From Aldehydirespirator sp965203575 (GTDB taxonomy: Bacteria > Actinomycetota > Acidimicrobiia > Acidimicrobiales > Aldehydirespiratoraceae), in contig OZ241894.1 of the NCBI GenBank assembly GCA_965203575.1, positions 3,286,001 through 3,350,000 on the forward strand: DNA of 64,000 nt, in the 5' to 3' direction. Of this stretch, positions 1-7,836 are shown one piece after another. The notes beneath the pieces were generated by a model. It did not search any database and was not told the DNA's origin. It saw only the letters and a list, made by a program, of their open reading frames with translations. A program made the translations under genes and the position numbers. Every line of letters starts with the position of its first letter. Within the stretch, counting starts at the first letter, position 1.

Positions 1-23
1 GCGACGAGGGGTGGGTTCCTCAC
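1..23 (-). CDS. possible start of hisH (partial, runs off left edge)
   Basis: On the minus strand a GTG at 23 opens a frame reading VRNPPLVA before the window ends. A purine-rich GGAGCAGG lies just upstream. HisH, the glutaminase subunit of imidazole glycerol phosphate synthase, usually begins with a similar short stretch (PLVAVLDYG) and often follows hisB. Only seven and a half codons are visible, so the call rests mainly on position downstream of hisD-hisC-hisB. Confidence 0.35.
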
Positions 24-133
24 GGCCTGCTCCACTTGGTCTCGATGGGTGCTGCTGAACCGCGGAGGGTGGCGACGAGCGGTCTGGAGCGTCCGTCAAC
101 AGGTGCGATTCGGTGGCGTCGCAGCGGTGTCAC

Positions 134-195
134 TCCCGCTCTTGTTCGCTGCGCTCACGGGCCGCTCGGGCCACGGCCTCGCAAGCTCGGCCTCT
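134..195 (-). repeat. intergenic repeat family, copy R1
   Basis: Short copy of the dispersed repeat found throughout this window. In minus orientation it has the 5' module GAGGCCGAGC, a very short spacer, then the core GCCCGAGCGGCCCGTGAGCG followed by CAGCGAACAAGAGCGGGA. It begins a few bases after the hisB stop codon. Confidence 0.85.
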
Positions 196-200
196 GGCCG

Positions 201-791
201 TCACAGCGTTCCCTTCGTCGACGGCAGAGCCGAGCCCTCCACCCGCACCGCGTCGCGGATGGCCCGGGCCACGCCCTTGAACGACGCTTCCACGATGTGA
301 TGGGTGTTGCGGCCTCGCCGCATCACGATGTGCAGCGTGATCGCCGCCGCGGTGGCGAAGGCTCGCCAGAACTCTTCGGCCAGCTGCGGGTCGAAGGGCG
401 GGTCGCCGAGGATCTTCTCTCCGGGGAAGTCCACGTCGTAGTGCAGGAACGGCCGTCCCGACAGGTCGAGCACCACCTCGACCGCGGCCTCGTCCAGCGG
501 CACCGTGATGCTGGCGAAGCGGCGCACTCCGGCCTTGTCGCCCAGGGCCTCGCGGAAGGCCTCTCCCAGGATGATGCCGGTGTCCTCGACCGTGTGGTGA
601 GCGTCCACTGCGAGGTCGCCCTGGGCGCGCACCGTCAGCCCGAGCCCGCCGTGGCGGCCGAGTTGGTCGAGCATGTGGTCGAAGAAGGCCAGGCCGGTGG
701 AGGTCTCGGTAGTGCCGTCGCCGTCGAGGTCGAGGCTGACCTCGATGCGGGTCTCCTTGGTGGACCGGGAACGGGTGGACGTGCGGCTCAT
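201..791 (-). CDS. hisB: imidazoleglycerol-phosphate dehydratase HisB
   Basis: HisB removes water from imidazole glycerol phosphate to give imidazole acetol phosphate, the step before HisC in cytoplasmic histidine synthesis. The 196-residue protein has the usual monofunctional length (about 195-200) and both metal-binding signatures of the family, AHHTVEDTGIILGE near residue 65 and HHIVEASFK near residue 165. It has no phosphatase domain, so it is not the fused enterobacterial form. It lies 49 bases after hisC and is probably cotranscribed with hisD and hisC. The copy R1 repeat follows the stop directly. Confidence 0.97.
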   Translation of the reverse strand: MSRTSTRSRSTKETRIEVSLDLDGDGTTETSTGLAFFDHMLDQLGRHGGLGLTVRAQGDLAVDAHHTVEDTGIILGEAFREALGDKAGVRRFASITVPLDEAAVEVVLDLSGRPFLHYDVDFPGEKILGDPPFDPQLAEEFWRAFATAAAITLHIVMRRGRNTHHIVEASFKGVARAIRDAVRVEGSALPSTKGTL

Positions 792-840
792 ACGAGAATC
801 TCCTTGACGCGCGCCCCTTGAGGGTACGAGGCCGAACCGC

Positions 841-1908
841 TCACGCCAGAATCTCCTCGAGGGCGGCCAGGAGGCGGTCGTCCTCCTCCGGGGTGCCGAC
901 CGTCACCCTCAGGCAGCCGTCCAGCCTCGGCCACGAGGTGCAGTTCCGCACCAGCACCGAACGGTCGACCAGCTGCTGCCACACCTCGGCGCCGTCACGG
1001 TGGCGGGGCCGGATGAGCACGAAGTTGGCACCGGAGGGCCACACGTCGACCGGCAGCCCGCCCAGCCGGTCCGACAGTCGGTTGCGCTCGGCCACGATGG
1101 CGTCCACCCGGGCCTGCATCTCGTCGACGTAGTCGAGGGCGACGAGGCCGACGGCCTGCTTGAGCGCGTCGAGGTGATACGGCAGGGCCACCTTCTCCAG
1201 TTCGGCCACCACCCACTCCGGGCCGATCAGGTACCCCAGCCGGGCCCCGGCCATGGCCCAGGTCTTGGAGTACGTGCGGGTCACCACGACCGGTGCCGCA
1301 TCGTCGACTAGCTCCAGCGCGCTGTGGGGGGAGAACTCGGCGTAGGCCTCGTCCACGCACAGCAGTCCGGAGGTGGCGCCCACCGCATCGAGCAGTGAGG
1401 CCACCACCGAGCGGGGCTCGACCGTGCCCGAAGGGTTGTTGGGCGAGCAGATGAAGGTAACCGCGGGCCGGGCCGAGTCGATCAGCACCGCGGCCGCGCC
1501 GGGATCCAGGGTGAAGTCGCCGCCCCGCTCTCCCTCGACCACGGCAGTGCCGGTCACCCGGGCCAGATGCGAATGCAGCGCGTAGGTCGGCTCGAACACC
1601 GCCGCGCTGCGGCCCGGGCCGCCGTAGGCGAGAAGCAGGCACTGGAGCACCTCGTTGGAGCCGTTGGCCGCGAAGACCTGATCGGCGGTCACACCGTGGC
1701 GGGCCGCGATCCGCGCCCTGAGCTCGGCAGCCTGGCGGTCCGGGTACCGGTTCCAGACCACCGACCGGGTCGCGGCCGCCACCGCCTCGGTGAACGCCGC
1801 CGGGGGCGGCAGCGGACTCTCGTTGGTGTTGAGGCGCACGGCCACGTCGAGCTGCGGCGAGTGGTAGCCGGCCATCAGGGCGATGTCGTCGCGGGGCCGG
1901 ACCTTCAT
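841..1908 (-). CDS. hisC: histidinol-phosphate aminotransferase HisC
   Basis: PLP enzyme of the class I/II aminotransferase fold that converts imidazole acetol phosphate and glutamate to histidinol phosphate. The chosen ATG at 1908 overlaps the hisD stop as ATGA and gives 355 residues, normal for the family. The open frame continues upstream but only as a shadow of hisD. Visible signatures are the N-terminal LNTNESPLPPP substrate region, the SPNNPSGT motif, and the PLP lysine segment TYSKTWAMAGARLGY followed by the phosphate-binding arginine. Translational coupling to hisD is likely. Confidence 0.97.
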   Translation of the reverse strand: MKVRPRDDIALMAGYHSPQLDVAVRLNTNESPLPPPAAFTEAVAAATRSVVWNRYPDRQAAELRARIAARHGVTADQVFAANGSNEVLQCLLLAYGGPGRSAAVFEPTYALHSHLARVTGTAVVEGERGGDFTLDPGAAAVLIDSARPAVTFICSPNNPSGTVEPRSVVASLLDAVGATSGLLCVDEAYAEFSPHSALELVDDAAPVVVTRTYSKTWAMAGARLGYLIGPEWVVAELEKVALPYHLDALKQAVGLVALDYVDEMQARVDAIVAERNRLSDRLGGLPVDVWPSGANFVLIRPRHRDGAEVWQQLVDRSVLVRNCTSWPRLDGCLRVTVGTPEEDDRLLAALEEILA

Positions 1909-3215
1909 GATTCGCTGCCTGTCCGCTCGGTCTCTGGAGAAAGACGCACCCGCACCGACTCGGCGTGAGCGGTGAGCCCCTCGGCCTCTGCCAGCGCGAT
2001 CACATGGGGTGCCAGGCTCGCGAGCCCGTCGCGGTCGGTGCTCACGACGTGCATGCTCCTGAGGAAGTCGCGCACTCCCAGTGCGCTGGCGAACCGGGCC
2101 GTTCCATCGGTGGGCAGCACGTGGTTGGGTCCCGCGGCGTAGTCGCCGAGCGAGGCGGGCGCCCACGGCCCGCAGAACACCGCCCCGGCGTTGCGCACCC
2201 GCGGCACCAGCGCCTCGGGGTCGACCACCAGCAACTCGAGGTGCTCGGGTGCGATCTCGTTGACCACCTCCAGGGCCTGCTCGGCGCCCGAGCACAGCAC
2301 GCTGTAGCCGGAGTGGCGCAGCGTCGCTTCGATCTCGGCCCGCCGGTCGGCTTGAGCCGCAAGCCGGACGACTTCGGCCTCCACCGCGCCGGCAGTCGCC
2401 TCGTCCCAGGTGACCAGCCAGGCGAGACCGTCGGGTCCGTGCTCGGCCTGGAGGATCACGTCGGCCGCCGCGAACGTAGGGTTCGCGCCGGCGTCGGCCA
2501 CGACCACTACCTCGGACGGTCCTGCGAATGCCGCGGGCACCCCCACCACGCTGGCCACCTCGCGCTGGGCCAGGGCCACATAGGCGTTGCCCGGTCCCGC
2601 GATCACGTCGACGGCACCGACCGACTCGGTCCCGTAGGCGAGCGCGGCGATGGCCTGGGCCCCGCCCACGGGGTGGACCTCGTCGACGCCCACCGCGGCG
2701 GCCGCGGCCAGCGTCGCGTCGGCTATGCGGCCGTCGGGTCCGGGCGGCACGCACACCGCGATCTCGTCCACGCCGGCCACCTTGGCCGGCACCGTGGTCA
2801 TGATCAGCGTCGACGGGTAGGCGGCCCGCCCTCCGGGCACGTAGCACCCGGCCCGGCGCACCGGCAGGTGGCGCTCGGTGACCGTGACGCCTCCCCGCTC
2901 GTGGACCACGTCGTCGAGAAGCTGATGGCGGTGGTAGGCCGCGACGTTGTCCACCGCGGCCGCCAGAGCGTCCCGCACCTCGGCCGGAGTGCGGGCCGCG
3001 GCTTCCGCGATCTCGGCCGGCGCCACGGTGAGGCTGTCGGGCCGGACGCCGTCGAAGCGCTCGGTGAACTCTCGAAGAGCGGCGTCGTCGCCCTCCCTCA
3101 CCGCCGCGATGATGCTCCGCACCGCTCCTAGGGGCCCCGCGGTCGCAGGCTCAGGACGGGGCAGGCAGGACCCGACAGGGCCGCGTTCACTCCGCAGGTC
3201 GAGGCGCGTCAGCAC
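1905..3215 (-). CDS. hisD: histidinol dehydrogenase HisD
   Basis: Zinc- and NAD-dependent enzyme that oxidises histidinol to histidine in two steps, the last reaction of the pathway. The 436-residue length fits the family. Conserved elements include YVPGGRAAYPSTLIM, PVGGAQAIAALAYGT, VIAGPGNAYVALAQR, the zinc-site region QAEHGPDG and the C-terminal APEHLEL and GDYAAGPNHVLPT segments. It is the first of three histidine genes read in the order hisD, hisC, hisB. The gene order, with the 4-base overlap to hisC, is common in Actinobacteria. Confidence 0.97.
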   Translation of the reverse strand: MLTRLDLRSERGPVGSCLPRPEPATAGPLGAVRSIIAAVREGDDAALREFTERFDGVRPDSLTVAPAEIAEAAARTPAEVRDALAAAVDNVAAYHRHQLLDDVVHERGGVTVTERHLPVRRAGCYVPGGRAAYPSTLIMTTVPAKVAGVDEIAVCVPPGPDGRIADATLAAAAAVGVDEVHPVGGAQAIAALAYGTESVGAVDVIAGPGNAYVALAQREVASVVGVPAAFAGPSEVVVVADAGANPTFAAADVILQAEHGPDGLAWLVTWDEATAGAVEAEVVRLAAQADRRAEIEATLRHSGYSVLCSGAEQALEVVNEIAPEHLELLVVDPEALVPRVRNAGAVFCGPWAPASLGDYAAGPNHVLPTDGTARFASALGVRDFLRSMHVVSTDRDGLASLAPHVIALAEAEGLTAHAESVRVRLSPETERTGSES

Positions 3216-3447
3216 CCCACAACGCTACCGGTCGACATGGGGCCTTCTCGGTCGAGGCCCGGGCAAGAGGCCGAACGGATGGGGGGCCCCAACTGCTCTA
3301 CCAGGTCAAGCCTCAGCGCCTCCGCCAAGTACCGGCGCACCGCTCGGGAGTCGGTGAAGGCGGCCTGGGGCCAGGCGGTGTCAGCCTTCATTCGGCAGTC
3401 GGGCTGCGCGGGCCGACTGCGCGTCGGAGGATCGATAGCCTCATCCG

Positions 3448-3708
3448 GTGACGCCGAGGCCGGAACGCCACCCCGACAAGGACATAGCGGCAGCCATCGC
3501 GAGCATGAGGGAATCGGGCTGGCGGATCAAGCGCAGCAGTGGTCGCTCAGCTCACGCATGGGGCGTAGCGTTCTGCCCGGGGGAGGGCCAGGACGCTCAC
3601 AGGGACTGCATTACCTCGATATCTGGAACACCGCGCAGCGGTCCCAACGAAGCGCGTAGACTCAGGCAACGCATCAAGAGGTGCCAGAGAGTCAGCGAGG
3701 AGACATGA
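3448..3708 (+). CDS. HicA-like small protein, first gene of a two-gene module
   Basis: An 86-residue basic protein from a GTG start. It has a pattern I recognise from unannotated actinobacterial proteins: an N-terminal HPDKDI, a central SGWRIKRSS followed by HAWGVAFCP, then CITSISGTP and a C-terminal RRLRQRIKRC. The order, helix then strand then a GxxHxWG-type histidine, resembles HicA mRNA interferases in outline, but no clear HicA signature is present and function is unproven. The stop overlaps the start of the next gene as ATGA, so the two are translationally coupled. A toxin role is inference from size, charge and pairing. Confidence 0.6.
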   Translation: MTPRPERHPDKDIAAAIASMRESGWRIKRSSGRSAHAWGVAFCPGEGQDAHRDCITSISGTPRSGPNEARRLRQRIKRCQRVSEET

Positions 3709-3995
3709 CCTGCACGACCTCGGAGGGAAGCCACCCCGTGCATCACTTGGTGCTGGTCACAGACGGGCGCGACCTGCTCGACGACGAGGTGCTCGAAGCG
3801 CTGTACGAGGCGGGCTGCACCGATGCGAGTATCGGCCACCGTGTCGTCGAGTTCGACCGGGCGGCCCCGACTCGCTGGGATGCCATCCGGTCTGCGATCC
3901 GAGATGTCACCCAGGTCTCGGGGGTGACAGTGGTCGATGTCCGCGACAGCATGGACGCGCTGCCCGATCCGAGCGCAGGGCGAGTCCCCGCATAG
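3705..3995 (+). CDS. acidic partner of the HicA-like protein
   Basis: A 96-residue acidic protein. The ATG at 3705 was chosen over the upstream in-frame start at 3681 because it overlaps the previous stop as ATGA and has GAGGAG placed a few bases before it. The sequence HHLVLVTDGRDLLDDEVLEA followed by LYEAGCTDASIG and a later IRDV...VTVVDV pattern suggests a small alpha/beta domain. I recognise the pairing with the upstream gene from other actinobacteria but know of no assigned function. It may be the antitoxin or partner subunit of a two-component module. It converges on the MazF-like gene, with 17 bases between the stops. Confidence 0.6.
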   Translation: MTCTTSEGSHPVHHLVLVTDGRDLLDDEVLEALYEAGCTDASIGHRVVEFDRAAPTRWDAIRSAIRDVTQVSGVTVVDVRDSMDALPDPSAGRVPA

Positions 3996-4012
3996 GAGAC
4001 GGGCGGGACCCC

Positions 4013-4348
4013 CTAGGTGAGGATGGCCGCGAGGCGGGCTAGGACCTCCTCCACGACCGGCTCGGGGACACTCTCGAGACGCCGACCGCTGCGAGCACCC
4101 AGGTCGAGGACGCGTGGCTGATCGCAGCGGATTACTCCCGTGGTCCGGGTTCCCGCGTCCTCCAGTGAGACTGCGAATCCTCGCCGGCGCGCGAAGCTCC
4201 CGCCGGTGGTGATCGGCAGCACCACAGGAGTCCCTGTCAGTTCGTTGAATGGTGCCGGCGACACCACCAGGACCGGCCGGGTTCCACGCTGCTCATGTCC
4301 GGCTGTCGGGTCGAGGTTGACGAGCCAGACGTCACCACGCTGTATCAC
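4013..4348 (-). CDS. MazF/PemK-family toxin (mRNA interferase-like)
   Basis: Ribosome-independent endoribonuclease family of type II toxin-antitoxin modules. The GTG at 4348 overlaps the antitoxin stop as GTGA and gives 111 residues, the family norm. The N-terminus has the hallmark RGDVWLVNLDPTAGHEQRGTRP, here interrupted as RGDVWLVNLDP and GHEQRGTRPVLVVSP, with the catalytic arginine and a downstream threonine (VVLPITTGG). The later VIRCDQPRVLDL strand also fits MazF. The longer upstream frame is a shadow of the antitoxin gene. Whether it is active is not shown by sequence alone, but no key residue is obviously lost. Confidence 0.88.
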   Translation of the reverse strand: MIQRGDVWLVNLDPTAGHEQRGTRPVLVVSPAPFNELTGTPVVLPITTGGSFARRRGFAVSLEDAGTRTTGVIRCDQPRVLDLGARSGRRLESVPEPVVEEVLARLAAILT

Positions 4349-4602
4349 AGAAGCTCGGCTCCGAGGGGCTTCCCCTCGATCCACTCCCGGTCGGCCTCGC
4401 TGTCGAGGGATGTCTCGTCGCACTGCGCGAGCAACTCGTCGAGCGAGTAACTCGGGCGAGGCTTGGGCACGACAATCAGACGACCGTCGTCGACATCGAT
4501 GTGGACGCTCGCGCCGGAGCGAAGCTCCAGCAGGTCAAGAAGAACAGGCGGCACAGCGAGCATGACCGAACCGCCCACCTTTCGAAGTTTCGCCCGATGC
4601 AT
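4345..4602 (-). CDS. MazE/AbrB-type antitoxin
   Basis: An 85-residue antitoxin with an N-terminal swapped-hairpin AbrB domain (AKLRKVGGSVMLAVPPVLLD, then LRSGASVHIDVDDGRLIV) and an acidic C-terminal tail that should wrap the toxin (ETSLDSEADREW). The ATG at 4602 was chosen because GAGGTGG lies 5 bases upstream and because an AbrB domain normally starts at this point; an in-frame TTG at 4620 is less likely. It is the first gene of the module and overlaps the toxin by four bases. Autorepression through the palindrome at 4630-4645 is likely. Confidence 0.85.
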   Translation of the reverse strand: MHRAKLRKVGGSVMLAVPPVLLDLLELRSGASVHIDVDDGRLIVVPKPRPSYSLDELLAQCDETSLDSEADREWIEGKPLGAELL

Positions 4603-4628
4603 TTCCACCTCGCATCTCAACGTCTCAG

Positions 4629-4645
4629 ATTATATCAGCATATAA
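4629..4645 (-). promoter_or_regulatory. promoter -10 and palindromic operator of the MazEF-like module
   Basis: On the minus strand a perfect TATAAT lies at 4634-4629, about 27 bases before the antitoxin ATG. It is embedded in a perfect inverted repeat TTATAT-CAGC-ATATAA at 4630-4645. An AT-rich palindrome overlapping the -10 is the usual operator arrangement for antitoxin autorepression. No good -35 hexamer is seen at 17 bases. Confidence 0.6.
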
Positions 4646-4687
4646 CGATCGGGCGTGTTCGGGCATCGAGTTCTGCCGCGGTGGAGG

Positions 4688-5329
4688 TCAGACAGTGCTG
4701 GAGGGGCAGAAGTCGTTGAGGGCGCAGTCCTCGCAGCGGGGCCGGCGGGCCACGCACACCCGGCGGCCGTGGAGGATCATCCGCAGGCTGAAGTCGCCCC
4801 GCTCGGCTGCGGGGATCATCGGGTTGAGCTCGAGCTCGATCTTCACCGGATCGGTCTCGGAGGTCAGGTCGAGCAGGTTCGACAGCCTGGTGACGTGGGT
4901 GTCGACGGGCAGGCCCGGCAGTCCGAGGGCCACGCTGCGGATCACGTTGGCCGTCTTGCGGCCCACACCGGGCAGCCGCACGAGGTCGCGCATGGCGCCG
5001 GGCACCTCCCCGCCGTAGTCGTCGACCAGCATCCGGGCCATTCCCACCAGGCTCTTGGACTTGTTGCGGAACAGCCCGATGGTGGCGATGTAGGGCTGGA
5101 TGTCCTCCGGCTCGGCCTCGGCCAGCGTCTCGGCGTCCGGGAACCGGGCGAACAGGGCGGGCGTGGCCTTGTTGACGCCCACGTCGGTGGCTTGCGCCGA
5201 CAGGATGGTGGCCACCAGCAGCTCGAAGGCGTTGCCGTGGTCGAGTTCGCACACCGCGTCGGGGTATTCGCAGGCCAGGCGCTCATGGGTGCGGCGGGCG
5301 CGGCCTTTGGGTGTTCGGGGACGGGCCAC
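4688..5329 (-). CDS. nth: endonuclease III
   Basis: Bifunctional DNA glycosylase/AP lyase of base excision repair that removes oxidised pyrimidines. The 213 residues match the family length. The helix-hairpin-helix with the catalytic lysine reads LVRLPGVGRKTANVI, the catalytic aspartate follows in PVDTHVTRL, and the C-terminal 4Fe-4S cluster ligands fall in CVARRPRCEDCALNDFC with C-x6-C-x2-C-x5-C spacing. It is divergent from the MshD-like gene with about 30 bases between the starts, so the two promoters must be compact or overlap. Confidence 0.97.
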   Translation of the reverse strand: MARPRTPKGRARRTHERLACEYPDAVCELDHGNAFELLVATILSAQATDVGVNKATPALFARFPDAETLAEAEPEDIQPYIATIGLFRNKSKSLVGMARMLVDDYGGEVPGAMRDLVRLPGVGRKTANVIRSVALGLPGLPVDTHVTRLSNLLDLTSETDPVKIELELNPMIPAAERGDFSLRMILHGRRVCVARRPRCEDCALNDFCPSSTV

Positions 5330-5360
5330 CGGAGGTGAAGCTAGCGGTACCCTCGGCTTG

Positions 5361-6047
5361 GTGCGCTACGAGGTCAATGCAGCAGACATGCCGGGTGGCC
5401 AGACGCAGATCGTGGTGTACGAAGGTCGAGCCCCCGGCGAGGCCGGGCAGGTGCTGGCTGCGGCTCTGGCGGAGTTGGATGATCGCGCCGGAGTCCAGCT
5501 CTGGATCAGGGAGGTCGCACCGGGCGACGACGCTGCCGCACACCGCCACGGCTTCGTCCCCTACCGCGACCTGTGGCAGCTGCGCTGCCGGCTGCCGGCC
5601 GAACCGTCGGGGCTGCCCACCAGAGCTTTCACGCTCGACGACATCGATGAGTTCGTAGCGGTGAACAACCGGGCCTTCCACTGGCATCCCGAGCAGGGCG
5701 GGCTGACCGCCGCCGACGTGCGGAGCCGGATGGCCGAGCCGTGGTTCGACGCCGACGGGTTCCGCCTGCACCACCGCGACGGCCTCCTGGCCGGCTTCTG
5801 CTGGACCAAGGTTCACGCCGACCACGATCCGCCCCTGGGTGAGATCTACGTGATCGCGGTGGACCCCGACTTCGCCGGCCGGGGGCTGGGCCGGCCCATG
5901 ACCCTGGCCGGTCTCGAGTGGCTGTCGGGCCGGGGGCTGACCGCCGGGATGCTCTACGTGGAGTCCGACAACCACCCGGCCAACGCCGTCTACCGCCGCA
6001 TCGGCTTCGAGCACCATCACACCGACCGCGCCTACCGTCGCCCCTAG
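5361..6047 (+). CDS. MshD-like GNAT acetyltransferase (mycothiol synthase family)
   Basis: GNAT protein whose C-terminal half closely fits mycothiol acetyltransferase MshD, which acetylates Cys-GlcN-Ins with acetyl-CoA in the last step of mycothiol synthesis. Supporting segments are AFHWHPEQGGLT, GFCWTKVH, the acetyl-CoA loop IAVDPDFAGRGLGRPM and LYVESDNHPANAVYRRIGF. From the GTG at 5361 it has 228 residues, shorter than the roughly 300 of two-domain MshD, so the N-terminal GNAT half is reduced. A TTG three bases earlier is an alternative start. MshD function is likely but a related acetyltransferase cannot be excluded. Confidence 0.8.
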   Translation: MRYEVNAADMPGGQTQIVVYEGRAPGEAGQVLAAALAELDDRAGVQLWIREVAPGDDAAAHRHGFVPYRDLWQLRCRLPAEPSGLPTRAFTLDDIDEFVAVNNRAFHWHPEQGGLTAADVRSRMAEPWFDADGFRLHHRDGLLAGFCWTKVHADHDPPLGEIYVIAVDPDFAGRGLGRPMTLAGLEWLSGRGLTAGMLYVESDNHPANAVYRRIGFEHHHTDRAYRRP

Positions 6048-6074
6048 GTCTGAAACAGCCTGCATACTGGAGGC

Positions 6075-6458
6075 ATGGAGAAACGGGTCTGGGTCAACCC
6101 CCGGCAGCCCCAGACGCTGTACATCGCACAGCTGCTGATGTACTTCCAAGGCGGCCTGTCGCTGGTGTTCGGGATGCTCGGCGCCCGGTCGCTGGGCATC
6201 TACACGCTGACGATCGCGGTGGGCAAGGTGATGGCCGCCTTTGGCATCGCCAACGAGAGGCGGTGGGGCTACAAGCTCGGCGTGGTCGTGGCCGTGGTTC
6301 CCGTCGCCCTGTTGGTGCTGCTGGCCGTGACCGACACGCCGCGCTGGCTGTGGGCCGACGCATTCGGCCTGTTGTTCGACATTGCGTTGATTGCCTTGCT
6401 GGTGTATCCCACCAGCCGCGACTACCAGCGGTACTGGCCCAAGCGCCAGCGCGGGTAA
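6075..6458 (+). CDS. small membrane protein of unknown function
   Basis: A 127-residue protein with about four predicted membrane segments: LYIAQLLMYFQGGLSLVFG, a second around LGIYTLTIAVGKVMAAFGIA, a third GVVVAVVPVALLVLLAV and a fourth around LLFDIALIALLVYP. The C-terminus is basic (SRDYQRYWPKRQRG). I do not recognise the family. Its TAA stop is immediately followed by the GTG start of menG, so the two are cotranscribed and probably translationally coupled. That context hints at a link to the membrane or quinone metabolism, but this is inference only. Confidence 0.75.
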   Translation: MEKRVWVNPRQPQTLYIAQLLMYFQGGLSLVFGMLGARSLGIYTLTIAVGKVMAAFGIANERRWGYKLGVVVAVVPVALLVLLAVTDTPRWLWADAFGLLFDIALIALLVYPTSRDYQRYWPKRQRG

Positions 6459-7151
6459 GTGAGCGAACTTCCCTCCGGCGCAGCCAAGCGCCGGGCCGTG
6501 AGGGAGATGTTCGACGCCATCGCGCCCCGCTACAACCTGGTGAACCGCATCATGACCGGGCGGCTCGACGTGGCCTGGCGGCGCCGGACGGTGCGGGAGC
6601 TGGCCCTGCCTGCGGGATCGCGGGTGGCCGACCTGGCGTGCGGCACTGGAGACTTCTGCCGGGAGCTCGCCCGGCTCGGCCACCGTGGAGTCGGATTCGA
6701 CTTCTCGATGGGAATGCTGCGGGCAGCTCCCCCGGGAGCGGGCCGAGCCCCGCTGGTCAACGCCGACGTGCTGGAGCTGCCCCTTCCGGACGGCGCTCTC
6801 GACGGGGCTACTTGCGGCTTCGCCCTGCGCAACCTGACCGCGGTGCCGCCGCTGTTCGCCGAGTTGGCCCGGGTGCTGCGGTCCGGCGGCCGTATCGGCC
6901 TGCTGGAGGTCGACTCGCCGACCAATCCCGTCCTGCGTTGGGGCCATGGACTGTACTTCGGCCGGGTGGTGCCGCTGATCGGTGCGGCGCTGTCGGACCG
7001 CGACGCCTACCGGTACCTGCCCGAATCGGTCGCCTACCTGCCGCCTCCGGAGGAACTGCTCGCCGGGCTGCAGTCCGCCGGGTTCGTCGATGTGCGTCGC
7101 CACAAGCTCAGCGCAGGCATCGCCCAGCTGATCACGGCCACCCGCGCCTGA
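6459..7151 (+). CDS. menG: demethylmenaquinone methyltransferase MenG/UbiE
   Basis: SAM-dependent class I methyltransferase that methylates demethylmenaquinone to menaquinone. The 230 residues carry the family start MFDAIAPRYNLVNRIMTG, the SAM-binding ADLACGTGDFCRELA, the acidic loop LVNADVLELPLPDG, and the UbiE signature GFALRNLTAVPPLFAELARVLRSGGRI. Start is the GTG that directly follows the stop of the upstream membrane gene. menA lies about 2 kb away on the other strand, with ybaK and an IS element between them, so a menaquinone locus may have been split by insertion. Confidence 0.93.
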   Translation: MSELPSGAAKRRAVREMFDAIAPRYNLVNRIMTGRLDVAWRRRTVRELALPAGSRVADLACGTGDFCRELARLGHRGVGFDFSMGMLRAAPPGAGRAPLVNADVLELPLPDGALDGATCGFALRNLTAVPPLFAELARVLRSGGRIGLLEVDSPTNPVLRWGHGLYFGRVVPLIGAALSDRDAYRYLPESVAYLPPPEELLAGLQSAGFVDVRRHKLSAGIAQLITATRA

Positions 7152-7235
7152 CGGGAGGCGCTCGCTCTCAGGCCGGTGGTGGCATTGGAGTGAGCGCGAC
7201 CAGTTGACAATGCCGTCGTGTCACGGCGGTGCCAT

Positions 7236-7325
7236 TCCCGCTCTTGTTCGCTGCGCTCACGGGCCGCTCGGGCCACGGCCTCGCCCGTATGGGCCGGATT
7301 CGTGTGCCTATCCGCTCGGCCTCTT
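7236..7325 (-). repeat. intergenic repeat family, copy R2
   Basis: Full-length copy in minus orientation. The 5' module GAGGCCGAGCGGATAG, then about 25 variable bases, then the core ending GCAGCGAACAAGAGCGGGA. The 5' module overlaps the end of ybaK: its TAG is the ybaK stop codon and its bases encode the last residues of the protein. Confidence 0.88.
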
Positions 7326-7796
7326 GGCCAGAGCCTCGACGACCTCAGCGCCGTCGATGGCCAGCAGCGAAGCGGGCGGGCACAGGATCTTGCAGTCCCG
7401 GGAGCCCCCGCCCACGATCACCTGGTCGCACTCCATGACCCGGGCGTCGATCCACACCGGCAGGCCGGCCGGCAGCCCGAACGGGGTCACCCCGCCGATC
7501 ATCATGCCGGTGCGCTCCACGGTGGCGGCCGCGTCAGCGAAGGAGGCCTTGCGCGTGCCGAGCCGCCGGCGCACCACCCCGTTCACGTCCAGCCTCGTGG
7601 AGGCCAGTACCACGCAGCACGCCATCGGCCGGTCCCCGGACTTTCCGATCACGCAGATGGCGTTGGCCGAAGCGTCCATCGAATACCCGTAGTGCTCGCA
7701 GAACCGGGCGGTATCGGCCAAGTCGGGGTCACACTCCACCACCTCGTACGGCACGCCCAGCGCGTCGAGATGGGCTACTACGGCTTCACGGCTCAT
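7308..7796 (-). CDS. YbaK/EbsC-family aminoacyl-tRNA deacylase
   Basis: Trans-editing domain family that hydrolyses mischarged tRNAs, typically Cys-tRNA(Pro), in the cytoplasm. The 162 residues from the ATG at 7796 include the conserved lysine segment NAICVIGKSGDRPMACCVVLAS and the MMIGGVTPFGLP loop of the YbaK fold. The in-frame start 18 bases upstream lacks support. Its last codons and stop lie within repeat R2, so the repeat has been recruited into the coding end. It is transcribed away from the IS element. Confidence 0.88.
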   Translation of the reverse strand: MSREAVVAHLDALGVPYEVVECDPDLADTARFCEHYGYSMDASANAICVIGKSGDRPMACCVVLASTRLDVNGVVRRRLGTRKASFADAAATVERTGMMIGGVTPFGLPAGLPVWIDARVMECDQVIVGGGSRDCKILCPPASLLAIDGAEVVEALAKRPSG

Positions 7797-7817
7797 AGCC
7801 GACAGTCTGCTCAACCA

Positions 7818-7836
7818 GAGGCCGAGCGCAAGTCGC
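7818..7836 (+). repeat. intergenic repeat copy R3, left part split by the IS element
   Basis: The bases GAGGCCGAGCG begin a standard repeat copy, which is interrupted at 7837 by the IS256 element and resumes at 9280. The last nine bases (GCAAGTCGC, 7828-7836) are the left target-site duplicate. Confidence 0.8.

Noticed and set aside
34..821. Plus-strand frames over hisB
   Set aside because: Shadows of hisB and of repeat R1; no domain or ribosome site.
3209..3391. A 60-codon minus-strand frame upstream of hisD with a VRRYLAEALRLDLV motif
   Set aside because: The motif recalls the N-terminus of large DISARM-type helicases, so a remnant is possible, but the match is short, the rest is not similar and it overlaps the hisD start. 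Not enough to annotate.
5283..7103. A 606-codon minus-strand frame over the mshD-like, membrane and menG genes
   Set aside because: Composition is typical of an antisense frame in GC-rich DNA, and three well-supported genes occupy the plus strand.
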